64,000 nucleotides of DNA from Geomonas agri. GTDB taxonomy: Bacteria; Desulfobacterota; Desulfuromonadia; Geobacterales; Geobacteraceae. The notes beneath the pieces are model-generated. The model was given only the letters and a program-made list of their open reading frames with translations, had not been told where the DNA came from and did no database searches. Numbering within the stretch: position 1 is the stretch's first letter; the number at the start of each line of letters is the position of its first letter. A program made the translations under genes and the position numbers. Positions 36,042 through 44,620 of the stretch are shown here, piece by piece. The stretch spans positions 2,144,799 through 2,208,798 of the forward strand of contig NZ_JAINZO010000001.1 of NCBI RefSeq assembly GCF_020179605.1, given 5' to 3'.

Positions 36042-37376
36042 TTACCCCTTCTGATTCTTGCTGGCCAGGAACCGGTACAGCGGAACCGGCATGAAGACCT
36101 TGCCGATTCTCCGGGCAAGATAGGCGGCCAGCAGGAAGGGAATGATGAGGACGTGCTCGTCGGTCATCTCCATGATGATGATCACCGCGGTGAGGGGTGC
36201 CTGGATGGCCCCGGAAAAGAACCCGACCATGCCGAGGAGCCCGCACACCTTGAAATTCTGCAGGTGGAACAGCTTAGCGACGGTGAATCCGAAGCCCGCC
36301 CCGATGGAAAGACAGGGAGAAAAGATGCCGCCAGCCATTCCGGAGAGGTAGGACAGGACAGTGGTGGCAAACTTGGCAATCCCTAGCCCGATGGGCCAGT
36401 CATCGATGGTGGAACTCTCGAGGAAGCTGCGGGTGACTTCGTATCCCGAACCGGCAGAGGCTCCATCGGTGAAGAAGCCGATTGCGGCGCAGACAATGCC
36501 GCAATAGAGGGCCCTCTTCCAGGGCTGAGCGGGGAGACCGAAGATCTGCGGGAAGGCAAGCAGCCGGGCAAATGCCCCTCCCATGATCCCTCCGACAACG
36601 CCGAAGACCAGGGTTTCCGGAACGAGCAGGTTGGGGGTAAGCGTGACGGCAGGATGTCCAAAGTAGAGGTAGTTCCCGGAGAGAGACAACGCCGCGATAC
36701 CGGAGAGGATAACGGCGAGCATCACCATTTCCCGGAAACGCCCGAACGCCCCCTCGGTCACTTCCTCCAGGGCAAAGGCGATACCGGCCAAGGGCGCATT
36801 GAACGCTGCCGCGACTCCCGCCGCGGCACCTGCAGTCAGGAAGGTCTGGAAATCGACCTTGGGCAGAACCCTCCGTGTAACGCGCCCGAAAAAGGCGAAG
36901 ACAGAGGCTGAAATCTGGACAGTTGGGCCCTCGCGCCCGATGGAAGCCCCGGCAATGATGCCGACGCAGCTCGATATCACCTTCACCACGGCGGTGCGCA
37001 GCGAAACCAGCGGGCTGTGCCATGGCGGCTCGACCTTGTCGCCGTGCGCACGGTCGATCGCTTCCAGCACCTGGGGGATGCCGCTGCCGCGTGATTCGGG
37101 CCCGAACTTTTGCACGATGAGCGTCGCAGCGACGAACAACAGCGGTGTGGCTGCGGTCATGAGATAGGTGTGGCTGTGAAACAAGGTGAAAAAGTAGGCC
37201 TGCGAAACGGAGATGAGACGTGCAAAGAGAACGGCAGCACACCCGACCAGCACGGCTGCCGTCCAGATGGTGAACTGCATGTAGCTTTTCTCGCGCAGCT
37301 TCCTCAGGTAGCGCAGGTAGTCCCTGGCTTGTTGGGGCTCTTTCCCCCCTACCCTCTCATGCTCTTCATTGTTCAT
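36042..37376 (-). CDS. ClC-family chloride channel/transporter
   Basis: 444 residues, about ten helices. GSGIPQVLEA, GREGPTVQI and the helix-N loop (LLGMVGFFSGAIQAPLTAVIIIMEMT) are the Cl--binding motifs of the ClC family. The external gating glutamate (GREGP) is present, which favours H+/Cl- exchange, but other selectivity positions are not judged. No CBS domains at the C-terminus, as in many bacterial ClC proteins. A charged N-terminal cytosolic extension (about 1-35) precedes helix B. Confidence 0.88.
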   Translation of the reverse strand: MNNEEHERVGGKEPQQARDYLRYLRKLREKSYMQFTIWTAAVLVGCAAVLFARLISVSQAYFFTLFHSHTYLMTAATPLLFVAATLIVQKFGPESRGSGIPQVLEAIDRAHGDKVEPPWHSPLVSLRTAVVKVISSCVGIIAGASIGREGPTVQISASVFAFFGRVTRRVLPKVDFQTFLTAGAAAGVAAAFNAPLAGIAFALEEVTEGAFGRFREMVMLAVILSGIAALSLSGNYLYFGHPAVTLTPNLLVPETLVFGVVGGIMGGAFARLLAFPQIFGLPAQPWKRALYCGIVCAAIGFFTDGASAGSGYEVTRSFLESSTIDDWPIGLGIAKFATTVLSYLSGMAGGIFSPCLSIGAGFGFTVAKLFHLQNFKVCGLLGMVGFFSGAIQAPLTAVIIIMEMTDEHVLIIPFLLAAYLARRIGKVFMPVPLYRFLASKNQKG

Positions 37377-37416
37377 AGTTCGACCTTCTGATTCCAGAAT
37401 GAAAGTGGCAACGAGT

Positions 37417-38334
37417 TCACGCCACCTTGGCGCTGCTCCTCAACTGTATGACCAGGTTGCAGAGTTCGGAGCAGAGGATGCCGGCAAGCATCAGGACACA
37501 CCCCAACAACCCGCGGGCTCCCAACACCTCGCCGAGGAAAAACCAACCCCAGATGGCAGCGAAGACGCCTTCGGCGCTCAGGATCACTGCGGTGTGCGCG
37601 GGATGGGCATCGCGTTGCGCCACCACCTGCATGGTGTAGGCAAAGCCCACGGAGATCAGGCCGCCGTAGAGGATGGGACGCCAGGCGGCAAAGACTGCAG
37701 CAAGGGTCATCGACTCGAAAATGAATGCGGTGATCAGGCTAAGAACCGAGCAGACCGCGAACTGCAGTGCGGAAAGTTTGAAAGGGTCCAGGCGTGGCGA
37801 GAGCCAGCCGATGAGGAGCACGTGCCCCGCCCAGAAAACGGCGCCGATCAGTTCCAGCAGATCACCAATGCCGATGGTGAAGTGGTCGGTGACGCTGAGG
37901 AAGAACAAGCCAATGGCAGCTAGGACGGCCCCGAGCCAGGTGCCGACGCCGGGCCGCTGTCCCCAGAACATCCCCAATAAGGGAACGAGGACGACGTAGA
38001 GACCAGTGATGAAACCTGCGTTACCCGCCGTGGTGTAGGCGATGCCGACCTGTTGCAGCGAAGCGCCCATGAACAGTGCGCCTCCCGCCATCAGGCCGCC
38101 GTGAAGCAGCGCGCGGTTACCCGCTTGCGGTAGGCTGCCGTGGTAAGGCCCTTGCCGGCGGCGATTCAGGTAGACCAGGGGGAGCAAAGAGAGGCTACCG
38201 AGCGCGAAGCGGACGCCGTTGTAGGAAAAGGGGCCCAGGAAATCGAGCCCCTTGCGCTGCGCGACGAAACCGCCGCCCCAAATGGCGGCGATGAGAAGGA
38301 GTAGGAGATCGGACTTGATGGTTTTGGACTGCAT
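37417..38334 (-). CDS. EamA/DMT-family transporter
   Basis: 305 residues with ten hydrophobic helices in two EamA repeats (about 8-150 and 160-295). IWGGGFVAQRKGLDFLGPFSYNGVRFALG at the start and LSAEGVFAAIWGWFFLGEVLGARGLLGCVLMLAGI in the second repeat are family hallmarks. Likely an exporter of amino acids or other metabolites; the substrate is unknown. Confidence 0.88.
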   Translation of the reverse strand: MQSKTIKSDLLLLLIAAIWGGGFVAQRKGLDFLGPFSYNGVRFALGSLSLLPLVYLNRRRQGPYHGSLPQAGNRALLHGGLMAGGALFMGASLQQVGIAYTTAGNAGFITGLYVVLVPLLGMFWGQRPGVGTWLGAVLAAIGLFFLSVTDHFTIGIGDLLELIGAVFWAGHVLLIGWLSPRLDPFKLSALQFAVCSVLSLITAFIFESMTLAAVFAAWRPILYGGLISVGFAYTMQVVAQRDAHPAHTAVILSAEGVFAAIWGWFFLGEVLGARGLLGCVLMLAGILCSELCNLVIQLRSSAKVA

Positions 38335-38431
38335 GCTGTTCCTTAGGCGGTAAAAGTGTCGCGGCGCGGTCGGCTAGTGTCCCCGCTTTTGCCTGTAAAG
38401 TCAAGGGGGACCGGGAGGGATGTCCCGGGGA

Positions 38432-38671
38432 TCAGAAGTGTTTTTTTCTGAAGGCTTGGCCAAAGCCGGTTTTCAGGTAGTTCTCGAACGCGGCGGCTTT
38501 GGCGTCGTCGGTGAAACCGAGATAGGTGATGAGCTTCCAGGGGAGGTATTTGGAGGTGTGGGGGGATTAGCCAGCGTTGTGAGAGGCGAGGCGTGATTTC
38601 AGGTTTTTCGTGAGGCCGACGTAGTGCTCGTTGGGGTGGAAGAGGCTTTGGAGGAGGTAGACGTATTTCAT
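38432..38671 (-). pseudogene. GIY-YIG nuclease-like gene broken by a TAA codon
   Basis: The full frame encodes a YhbQ/GIY-YIG-type domain of 79 residues (KYVYLLQSLFHPNEHYVGLTKNL, LASHNAG, SPHTSKYLPWKLITYLGF), but codon 35 is TAA (38569-38567) between HNAG and SPHTSKY. No frame change; both halves stay recognisable and similar in codon use. TAA excludes selenocysteine or pyrrolysine. A recent nonsense mutation, or a sequencing error, is likely. Confidence 0.8.
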
Positions 38672-39440
38672 GGGGGTGAGCCTCCGGGGTTGGGGGACGA
38701 CGGAAGTTTACCCGATATAGCTTGAACGTCTAGGTGCTGTTGGGTTAGGCGGCTGCCTTTGCTTCGCTCGGCTTGCGGGGGAACTGAAAGGAACGACTGT
38801 GGGGGGTGCGGCATCACTTCGTGGCAAGGGTCCGCCTTCGCTAAACGCCGGCCTTCGTTTCACTGCGGAAGGCAGCTACGGTGGACAACCTTCGCCAAAA
38901 ACAAAAGGCTTCGGATGACACTGGCGTGCCAACCGAAGCCTTGGCGAAGGTTGGTGGTGGCGTCTATAAAACAAATCACACAAATATCGGTTTTATAATG
39001 GTTAATTTGTTGGCGGCAAGGCAGCATACCCCCATTTATACCCCTAATATTTGGAGGCTAAAGCTCTGCAGGCGAGGGTAATAGCTGCTGCTGTGTCCAT
39101 AATGGTGAATTTCTGTCATAGAAACTTCGCATTCCCTGATGATGGCTCCTAGGTACAACCCCACCCTATAGAGCGCACTACCCGGTGCCTCCCCGGTATG
39201 GCGTATATCGCTTGGCCTCATCCAATCCCCCCCGGTAGGACTTTCAAAAACTTGCTCTTTCAGCGCACTTATCTAAAAAAATTGAAATTTTGGGTCTCCA
39301 AATTTGAGTGTGGAATAGGGCTATAGCTAGCCGTCCTTGATGAAGGCTAACAAGGTGGAAATGTCCACTCCGTAGTTGATGACTAGCTCCTTGCTACTTT
39401 GGACCGTCCAACGGTTGAAGGATGACCAGATAGGTTCTGG
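38672..39440. other. 769-bp region at the island's left edge
   Basis: No convincing gene. It contains an inverted repeat (38887-38952: AACCTTCGCC and GGCGAAGGTT outer arms, GGCTTCGG and CCGAAGCC inner arms), a TTGGTGGTGGCG segment resembling the ssrA 3' end (38951-38962), and two ATACCCC(C) boxes (39026-39044). The sequence turns A/T-rich after about 38965. Confidence 0.7.
38951..38962. other. Candidate distal attachment-site remnant
   Basis: TTGGTGGTGGCG matches the ssrA 3'-end strand TTGGTGGAGGTGGCG (44783 onward) apart from a 3-bp deletion. If real, this is the copy of the ssrA end left at the far side of the island. The match is short. Confidence 0.35.
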
Positions 39441-39992
39441 TCAATCCGTATGTTGGGTACGCCGTTTAGACATTGAATGCATAGACATAATTATTGAAAT
39501 AAAACCTATGGCTGTTAAAAATGCGCCAACAGATATGCTTAATCTGTCTCTATATGCCAGAACTACTAATATGCCAAGAAGGAAAAGAGTAGTTCCACTA
39601 ATCACTAAGAACCAGTTAGTGAAGACACTAAATGTCATTATTTTACTAAAATTACTTTTGCCTTCATCAAATATTTCTTTGTAGGTAATGCGTACATCTG
39701 AAATTGGTAAATTTTTTATTATTAGATATGTGGAGATATATTGGGCTAAACTCAAAAAAAACATAACTATAATTAATAATTTCCATGAATGCTGTTTCAT
39801 AAGGCCTGTTAGAAGCGGCACACTTCCTAGAGATAAAAATATCCACCTGCTGATATGAGAGACAACTTTTTGGTAAATTTGCTCCGAAACGACAATGCGC
39901 CCTTTGCCAAAACATCCGAAAGGATAATAGATACGAGTTCCTTCGGGGCTAGTTCTAAAAGCAGATTTTATTCTCATATCAACTAGATTCAT
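39441..39992 (-). CDS. Island cargo: four-helix membrane protein
   Basis: 183 residues. A soluble N-terminus (about 1-45, with FRTSPEGTRIYYPFGCFGKG) precedes hydrophobic helices at about 48-65, 72-90, 120-143 and 150-172. The middle loop (ISDVRITYKEIFDEGKSN) is cytosolic. I do not recognise it. A/T-rich codon use unlike the host genes. ATG 39992 follows GGAG; a TTG four codons earlier is less likely. Confidence 0.6.
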   Translation of the reverse strand: MNLVDMRIKSAFRTSPEGTRIYYPFGCFGKGRIVVSEQIYQKVVSHISRWIFLSLGSVPLLTGLMKQHSWKLLIIVMFFLSLAQYISTYLIIKNLPISDVRITYKEIFDEGKSNFSKIMTFSVFTNWFLVISGTTLFLLGILVVLAYRDRLSISVGAFLTAIGFISIIMSMHSMSKRRTQHTD

Positions 39993-40118
39993 ATTTTTCT
40001 CCAAACTACTTATTGAGCGGCGTCTTTTCTGAATTTGGAGAAGCCTTTACGTGCGCAAGGGAGTCCAAGTTTTCTCATAGATACGCGCGCGGAGGCTACA
40101 AACCATAGTTAGAGATAC

Positions 40119-40541
40119 TCACTTTTTTTTGGGTTTGGACCGCTTTGCATAGGAACAAACTACATTTAAGTTATATTCAGCAACCGTCTCTGGGAGAGCA
40201 GGCTCAAAATTAGGGTTTGGATTTGTATTTGAAACCGCTGTATTGTCATTACTATAGTCATGCACTGATAAATATCGGTACTCTCCAATGTCACAATTAT
40301 ATTCAATTTGGGACATTGTGTGGCTATAATTTTCATATGGTATACTTACATTGTCTGCGGAATGTCTTTCACGGCTCAAAATCGTCTTAGTATAAATTAT
40401 GATAGTTCCACGTCCAGTCTTTGTCACTCTCGATGCATCAAAATACCCATTATACAATTTTTTCCAATCAGCAGCGGAGGATTCGGTAGCAATGAATAAT
40501 AAACTTAACAGCAGCAAAAGAAATTTGTAGTTTAAGCTCAT
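40119..40541 (-). CDS. Island cargo: exported protein, surface-adhesin E-like
   Basis: 140 residues with a signal peptide (1-23, ending SSAA). The mature domain begins DWKKLYNGYFDASRVTKTGRGTIIIYTKT and ends before an Asn/Pro linker, with paired cysteines (EYNCDIGEYR and VVCSYAK). This is the pattern of the small surface-adhesin protein E-like domain (PF16747-type). It is followed by a Lys-rich C-terminus. A/T-rich. Confidence 0.6.
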   Translation of the reverse strand: MSLNYKFLLLLLSLLFIATESSAADWKKLYNGYFDASRVTKTGRGTIIIYTKTILSRERHSADNVSIPYENYSHTMSQIEYNCDIGEYRYLSVHDYSNDNTAVSNTNPNPNFEPALPETVAEYNLNVVCSYAKRSKPKKK

Positions 40542-40558
40542 TTACTCCCCCTAAAGTA

Positions 40559-40765
40559 TTACGGACGACAGATTTTACAAGGGACATATCCATTTTTGAT
40601 AGCTTGATCGCGAGAGTCGAAACGTACTTTGTTGGCAGGGTTTATCCGTTTTGCTGAAGGGCAGTCATCATTATGGAATTTGTGCGTTTTTTTATTACCA
40701 ACAAAAGCAAATGCTGAAGTTACAAAAAACAGCATGATGACAGTTGCTATGATAATTTTATGCAT
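40559..40765 (-). CDS. Island cargo: small exported Ada-like zinc-ribbon protein
   Basis: 68 residues. A signal peptide (1-20) is followed by FVGNKKTHKFHNDDCPSAKRINPANKVRFDS and GYVPCKICRP. The four-Cys/His arrangement is like the Ada metal-binding domain, in the form often found in secreted competence- or nuclease-associated proteins. AGGAGG precedes the ATG. It starts 18 bp before the surface-adhesin-like gene and is probably co-transcribed. Confidence 0.65.
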   Translation of the reverse strand: MHKIIIATVIMLFFVTSAFAFVGNKKTHKFHNDDCPSAKRINPANKVRFDSRDQAIKNGYVPCKICRP

Positions 40766-40807
40766 GCCACCTCCTATTTGAGTTTCTCGCTGCACACTTA
40801 TGTGAAA

Positions 40808-41287
40808 TTAGTTAGAGTAGTCCCATCTGGCAACTACATAGGATACTTTTTCCATTGCCCCACGCGAAATGCCAGATATCTTGCCAGATACTGTTGCTAT
40901 TGTAGAACTATTAAGTAACTTAGCTGTACCAGTGGCTGTACCAAGAACCACGCCACTCTTTGACTTTGCTTCAAATATCATGTCACAGTAGTAAGGTGCA
41001 TAGACCTCTCTATTAAATTTATAATTTACCATTGAAGTAACAGCAATATCATACGTTTGTTCACTATGTTTTGTGTCAATAACATTAGTAGTTGGAATGC
41101 ATTCGATTGATACTGATTCAATTTGAGCAGTCGCTGTTTCGCCACTAACTCCAAATACTATTCCAGACTCTATTTTTGATGGGAACGCTTGTATTTTTGT
41201 GACATCTATGTTGCTTGTTAACCTTTCGATGTAATCGCATCCGAAAAAGAGCAGCAAGCAAGCGAATGTGGCAAATAGTCTCATCAT
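40808..41287 (-). CDS. Island cargo: lipoprotein of unknown function
   Basis: 159 residues. Signal peptide with lipobox LFFGC (Cys17). The mature part is beta-rich with two cysteines (SIECIPTT, YYCDMIFEAKS). First gene of the four-gene cargo run on the minus strand; spacings of 42, 17 and 126 bp to the next genes. Not recognised. Distinctly A/T-rich. Confidence 0.6.
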   Translation of the reverse strand: MMRLFATFACLLLFFGCDYIERLTSNIDVTKIQAFPSKIESGIVFGVSGETATAQIESVSIECIPTTNVIDTKHSEQTYDIAVTSMVNYKFNREVYAPYYCDMIFEAKSKSGVVLGTATGTAKLLNSSTIATVSGKISGISRGAMEKVSYVVARWDYSN

Positions 41288-41361
41288 AATTGCCTCCTTC
41301 TCCTATAGTACAGGGCATGGGCATTGGTAGCTTTATATCCTTGCCCATTCTCATTAACAAT

Positions 41362-41398
41362 AAAAAACCGACTTACCTGTGAGAGGTAGCCGGTTTTT
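41362..41398 (-). terminator. A/T-flanked hairpin, likely bidirectional terminator
   Basis: AAAACCG pairs with CGGTTTTT and ACCT with AGGT inside. A-run on one side and T-run on the other fit termination on both strands. Confidence 0.65.
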
Positions 41399-41482
41399 AG
41401 TGGTGTTTTGATGGTTAGCGTCCCATCCACACTTGTCAGGGTATTGGACCTAGATAAATATTTTCCTACTCAAGAGCGTTAT

Positions 41483-41598
41483 GCTCACTCGCTCAAGATG
41501 CATTGAGTACGAATATTGTCATTTACCCTTGCGTGCTGCTCACTCGCTCAAGAGGGCTTGAGTGCTTTAGGCGCTCTCCCACTCAAGGCAGCTTGAGT
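41483..41598. repeat. Array of three CTCAAG-N4-CTTGAG palindromes
   Basis: Sites at 41492-41507 (imperfect, CTCAA...TTGAG), 41547-41562 and 41581-41598 (both CTCAAG-N4-CTTGAG). The first two also share the direct repeat GCTCACTCGCTCAAGA (41483 and 41538). A fourth partial site is at 41467. Form suggests binding sites for an island protein, such as a regulator or replication/excision factor. Confidence 0.75.
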
Positions 41599-41676
41599 CT
41601 TTATATTTCTATGCCATACCCTCCCATTTATAGGCGGGTACTCAGGCAGGGAATAGATAGGTTAGCCATGATGATT

Positions 41677-42123
41677 TCAGGTGGTATGCGCGGTTGCTCC
41701 GATTCTGGCTTTCTTGGCAGCTCTTGCCTTTTCAATGTTGGCGGTGTTCTTCAGTGGCGGCGTCCAAGTCTTCCAGCCGTCTTGCAGTTGGTAAAGGTTA
41801 GGTATTCCGTCCCCATTTGCAGTCCCTCCAGGTCGTACAACACAAATGAATCCCATTGTTTTTAAACCGTCTATGGCATTCTGAAATGACTGCGGGTTCA
41901 TACCAAGTGTACGTTTAGCTTCACTGAAAGGAAACGGGAACACTGGACGCCCCGGAAGTCTGTCTTTCTCTGCGGCAGCAGCGTCAGATTTGGCAAGGGC
42001 TACAGTCAGCACATCGGTTTGCGATTTGGAAAGGTGCCTATATGCTGGGAACGTTACCATGTCAAAAATAAACACCCTTGCATACCAATTCAGCTTATGA
42101 GGTGGAGTTTTCTTTTTGCCCAT
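41677..42123 (-). CDS. Island protein with winged-helix-like region, unknown function
   Basis: 148 residues. LSKSQTDVLTVALAKSDAAAAEKD followed by FSEAKRTLGMNPQSFQNAIDGLKTMGFICVVRPGG reads like a winged helix (helix-turn-helix then beta-wing), the form of replication or regulatory proteins in small mobile elements. The C-terminus is Lys/Ala-rich. The start at 42123 follows GAGGGGG. The call is from pattern only. Confidence 0.5.
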   Translation of the reverse strand: MGKKKTPPHKLNWYARVFIFDMVTFPAYRHLSKSQTDVLTVALAKSDAAAAEKDRLPGRPVFPFPFSEAKRTLGMNPQSFQNAIDGLKTMGFICVVRPGGTANGDGIPNLYQLQDGWKTWTPPLKNTANIEKARAAKKARIGATAHTT

Positions 42124-42166
42124 TGTCACCCCCTCACGACTAAAAGCTGCTGTTTTAGGGTTTTGG

Positions 42167-42418
42167 TCATTGCCGTCCCCCCTTCGCCTGCCGATACAGC
42201 CAAGCCCGACAAGCTGAAAAGCGTTTAACAGGTTGTACAAGTTCGCCTGTGGCATAGGTGAAGACAATCGCCCTAGTAGCATCGTCATCACTGAATTCAA
42301 ATGTCACAAGTGCTTTACCCGGTTGGCGTAATATCGCGGGCATCTTACCAGTTGCCGTCATAATGGTGGCGCTAAGGTCAATATCTGTGGTTTGGAATTC
42401 TGCCGGTCTGTTGGTCAT
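42167..42418 (-). CDS. DUF5659-like island protein
   Basis: 83 residues. EFQTTDIDLSATIMTATGKMPAIL, then VTFEFSDDDATRAIVFTYATGELVQPVKRFSACRAWLYRQ, matches the small DUF5659 family, found in integrative elements and phages and of unknown function. AGGAGG precedes the ATG, and it lies 5 bp after the AlpA-like gene, so they form an operon. Confidence 0.6.
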   Translation of the reverse strand: MTNRPAEFQTTDIDLSATIMTATGKMPAILRQPGKALVTFEFSDDDATRAIVFTYATGELVQPVKRFSACRAWLYRQAKGGRQ

Positions 42419-42423
42419 GGCGT

Positions 42424-42630
42424 CTATACCTCCTCAACTGTTTCAATCAGTTTGAGAATGTCGGCGTAACGCCAAGCAGTTGTGCGTGGCCCTAGCTTAA
42501 CTGATGCAGGGTATTTGCCGGATTTCACCCCTGCCCACCATGAGCTTTTGCATACGGGAATGAGCGTCAGGACTTCTTTGAGCCGGAGTAACCGGCAAGT
42601 GGCGGGATAGTTCAGTTCTGCGGTGTGCAT
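42424..42630 (-). CDS. AlpA-family helix-turn-helix regulator
   Basis: 68 residues. RLLRLKEVLTLIPVCKSSWWAGVKSGKYPASVKLGPRTTAWRYADI is the AlpA/excisionase-type MerR-like HTH, which in P4-like elements activates the integrase/excision genes. It lies close to the integrase on the same strand, as is usual. GGAGG precedes ATG 42630. Confidence 0.85.
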   Translation of the reverse strand: MHTAELNYPATCRLLRLKEVLTLIPVCKSSWWAGVKSGKYPASVKLGPRTTAWRYADILKLIETVEEV

Positions 42631-42730
42631 GTTGTTGACCTCCAAAAGGCTTTTTGTGTCGCTTGGAAGTCAGGGTAATTCAGTAGTGTCCAAATAGATA
42701 AAGGGGGGGATTCCGTGGAAATTGAGGGGA

Positions 42731-43363
42731 TTATTCCCCCTTGACATGGTGCCGTTTCTCCACCATTGCAACTCCATCGCGTAAAGCGTCACGCAGGTCG
42801 CTCACCAATATCTTTGACTGTTGGAAACAAATCTGCGCAACTCTCCAATAAATTGAAGCCTTCTCGGCTCCTGCCTGATTGTACGACGGGCGGCTAGCGT
42901 GAGTTGGGACGTGGATATTTTGAAGAGCTTGTGCAATGTCTGCTGCTAAAGTCGCTGGTATGTCAGAACGGTCTGCACCTCTTCCCGAGAGTTCTTCATT
43001 CGCCATATCAGAAGCTATCCGCACTATTCCAGCCAAGATCCGCGCCTGTTTCTCCGATTCAGCTTTAGAAATCCCTTGGCGCAGAAAGTAAACAGCACCT
43101 GCTGCGATGGGGATTTCTTCTAATCTTTTGGCAAATTCTTCTGCACTTTTAGCCGCTCTTGCAAATGATTTTTTTAGACCTTCTCGGCTAAGTTTGTCTT
43201 CCATTTCTTTAGTTGCCTTTGCCCTGCCTACAGCCATGTTAAGTGCTGCTAGCAGTTCAGACGCTTCTTCGCGTTGTAAGCCAACCGTAGCTAAAATTTC
43301 ATCCTCTACCTCGGCAGATAAGGGGTTCTTTTCGAGTTCTTCAGTCCCGTAAGGCAGTCCCAC
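42731..43363 (-). CDS. Island hypothetical protein, helical
   Basis: 210 residues, soluble and mainly helical, with a Glu/Lys-rich coiled-coil-like part (about 40-85). No recognised domain. It starts 19 bp after the integrase stop on the same strand, so it is likely co-transcribed. The N-terminal GLPYGTEELEKNPLSAEVEDEI part might be a dimerisation segment. Confidence 0.5.
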   Translation of the reverse strand: MGLPYGTEELEKNPLSAEVEDEILATVGLQREEASELLAALNMAVGRAKATKEMEDKLSREGLKKSFARAAKSAEEFAKRLEEIPIAAGAVYFLRQGISKAESEKQARILAGIVRIASDMANEELSGRGADRSDIPATLAADIAQALQNIHVPTHASRPSYNQAGAEKASIYWRVAQICFQQSKILVSDLRDALRDGVAMVEKRHHVKGE

Positions 43364-43382
43364 AGATCACTCTCCTCCTGTT

Positions 43383-44603
43383 TTAGGCTTCAACTCGCTT
43401 CAGCGGCAACACCTTTGCCTCTGTTTTCAGACCTTGAAGGTAATCCGCCCAAACCTGCATCATCTTTTGGCGTTCGGTAAGGTGGGCCGTTCTGTTATAA
43501 GCTCTGCCGTTAGGATCTCGTACAGCATGAGCAAGTTGATGCTCAATGAAATCAGGACGGAACTGCAACACTTCATCGAGAATGGTACGTGCCATTGCAC
43601 GGAAACCGTGACCTGTCATTTCGTCTTTGTCAAACCCCATCCTTCTTAAGGCAGCGTTTATAGCGTTGTTCGACATAGGACGCGCAAACGACCTCCCTGA
43701 AGGGAATAGGTAAAGACTTCTGCCTGTAACGACTTGCAGTTCTGTGAGTATGGCTATTGCTTGCGTGGAAAGAGGCACAATATGGGGCTGCTTCATCTTC
43801 ATCCGAGAGGCGGGGATGTTCCATAATTTGCTGTCAAAGTCGATTTCAGACCACTCAGCTTGCCGCAACTCTCCGGGTCTAACAAAAAATAGTGCTGCAA
43901 GTTGCAAGGCGCATTTTACAGGGAACGTACCTTTATAATCATCTATGGCACGCAATAACGGTGCAACGGCTTTAGGGTTCGTGATTGCCGAAAGGTGGCT
44001 TTTCTTGTATGGGGGTAATGCTCCTTTGAGGTCTGCCGCACAATTTCTGTCTGCGCGTCCAGTGGCAACCGCATAACGGAAGATCTGGCCACAAATTGTC
44101 CTAATACGGTGAGCAGTTTCAAGCGCTCCCCTTGATTCTATGCGCCTTAGCATTGCAAGAACTTCAGGGGCTTTGATTTCAGAGATTGGCCGCGCCCCGA
44201 TAACAGGGATAACATCTGCATTCAAGCGACGTAGTGTTGTAACAGAATGAGTTTCAGACCAGTCTGCAGAAAACTTATGGTGCCACTCTCGTGCAATCAC
44301 TTCAAAGCTGTTTTCAGACGTGGCAACCATAGCTGCTTTTTTAGCCTTTTTAGCTTCAGAAGGATCAATACCATTCGCCAGCATCTTCCTTGCCTGTAAA
44401 CGTTTTTCACGGGCCTCAGAAAGCGATATTTCAGGATAGGTGCCTATAGCGAGAACCTTCTCTTTACCGAGAAACCGATATTTGAGCCGCCAACACTTCC
44501 CGCCACTCGGAGTCACCAAAAGGTACATTCCGCCACCATCCGAAAGCTTAACCTGCTTCTCTGCGGGCTTTGCGGTTCTTACCTTCACTTCTGTCAACGG
44601 CAT
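43383..44603 (-). CDS. P4-type site-specific tyrosine integrase
   Basis: 406 residues. An N-terminal DUF4102 arm-binding domain (GGGMYLLVTPSGGKCWRLKYRF) and a C-terminal phage-integrase catalytic domain. Catalytic residues are in place: Arg242 (VRPGELR), His332-x-x-Arg335 (GHGFRAM), His359 (HQLAHAVRD) and nucleophile Tyr369 (RAYNRT). It directs insertion at the ssrA 3' end 180 bp away. The upstream 44621-44678 double inverted repeat may bind the integrase or AlpA-type protein. Confidence 0.92.
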   Translation of the reverse strand: MPLTEVKVRTAKPAEKQVKLSDGGGMYLLVTPSGGKCWRLKYRFLGKEKVLAIGTYPEISLSEAREKRLQARKMLANGIDPSEAKKAKKAAMVATSENSFEVIAREWHHKFSADWSETHSVTTLRRLNADVIPVIGARPISEIKAPEVLAMLRRIESRGALETAHRIRTICGQIFRYAVATGRADRNCAADLKGALPPYKKSHLSAITNPKAVAPLLRAIDDYKGTFPVKCALQLAALFFVRPGELRQAEWSEIDFDSKLWNIPASRMKMKQPHIVPLSTQAIAILTELQVVTGRSLYLFPSGRSFARPMSNNAINAALRRMGFDKDEMTGHGFRAMARTILDEVLQFRPDFIEHQLAHAVRDPNGRAYNRTAHLTERQKMMQVWADYLQGLKTEAKVLPLKRVEA

Positions 44604-44620
44604 TGTCTTGCCCTCCTTTT

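Larger units (their letters stand above)
41288..41676. other. 389-bp island intergenic region
   Basis: Holds a bidirectional-looking terminator (41362-41398) and three CTCAAG-type palindromes (41492-41598). No gene. Confidence 0.75.

Noticed and set aside
38567-38569. Recoded codon in the GIY-YIG gene
   Set aside because: The codon is TAA, which is not used for selenocysteine or pyrrolysine, and it does not fall at a catalytic residue.
38672-39440. Small ORFs in the left island edge, for example about 38759-38998
   Set aside because: No ribosome site, odd composition (Trp/Arg/Cys-rich), and they read through repeat-like sequence.
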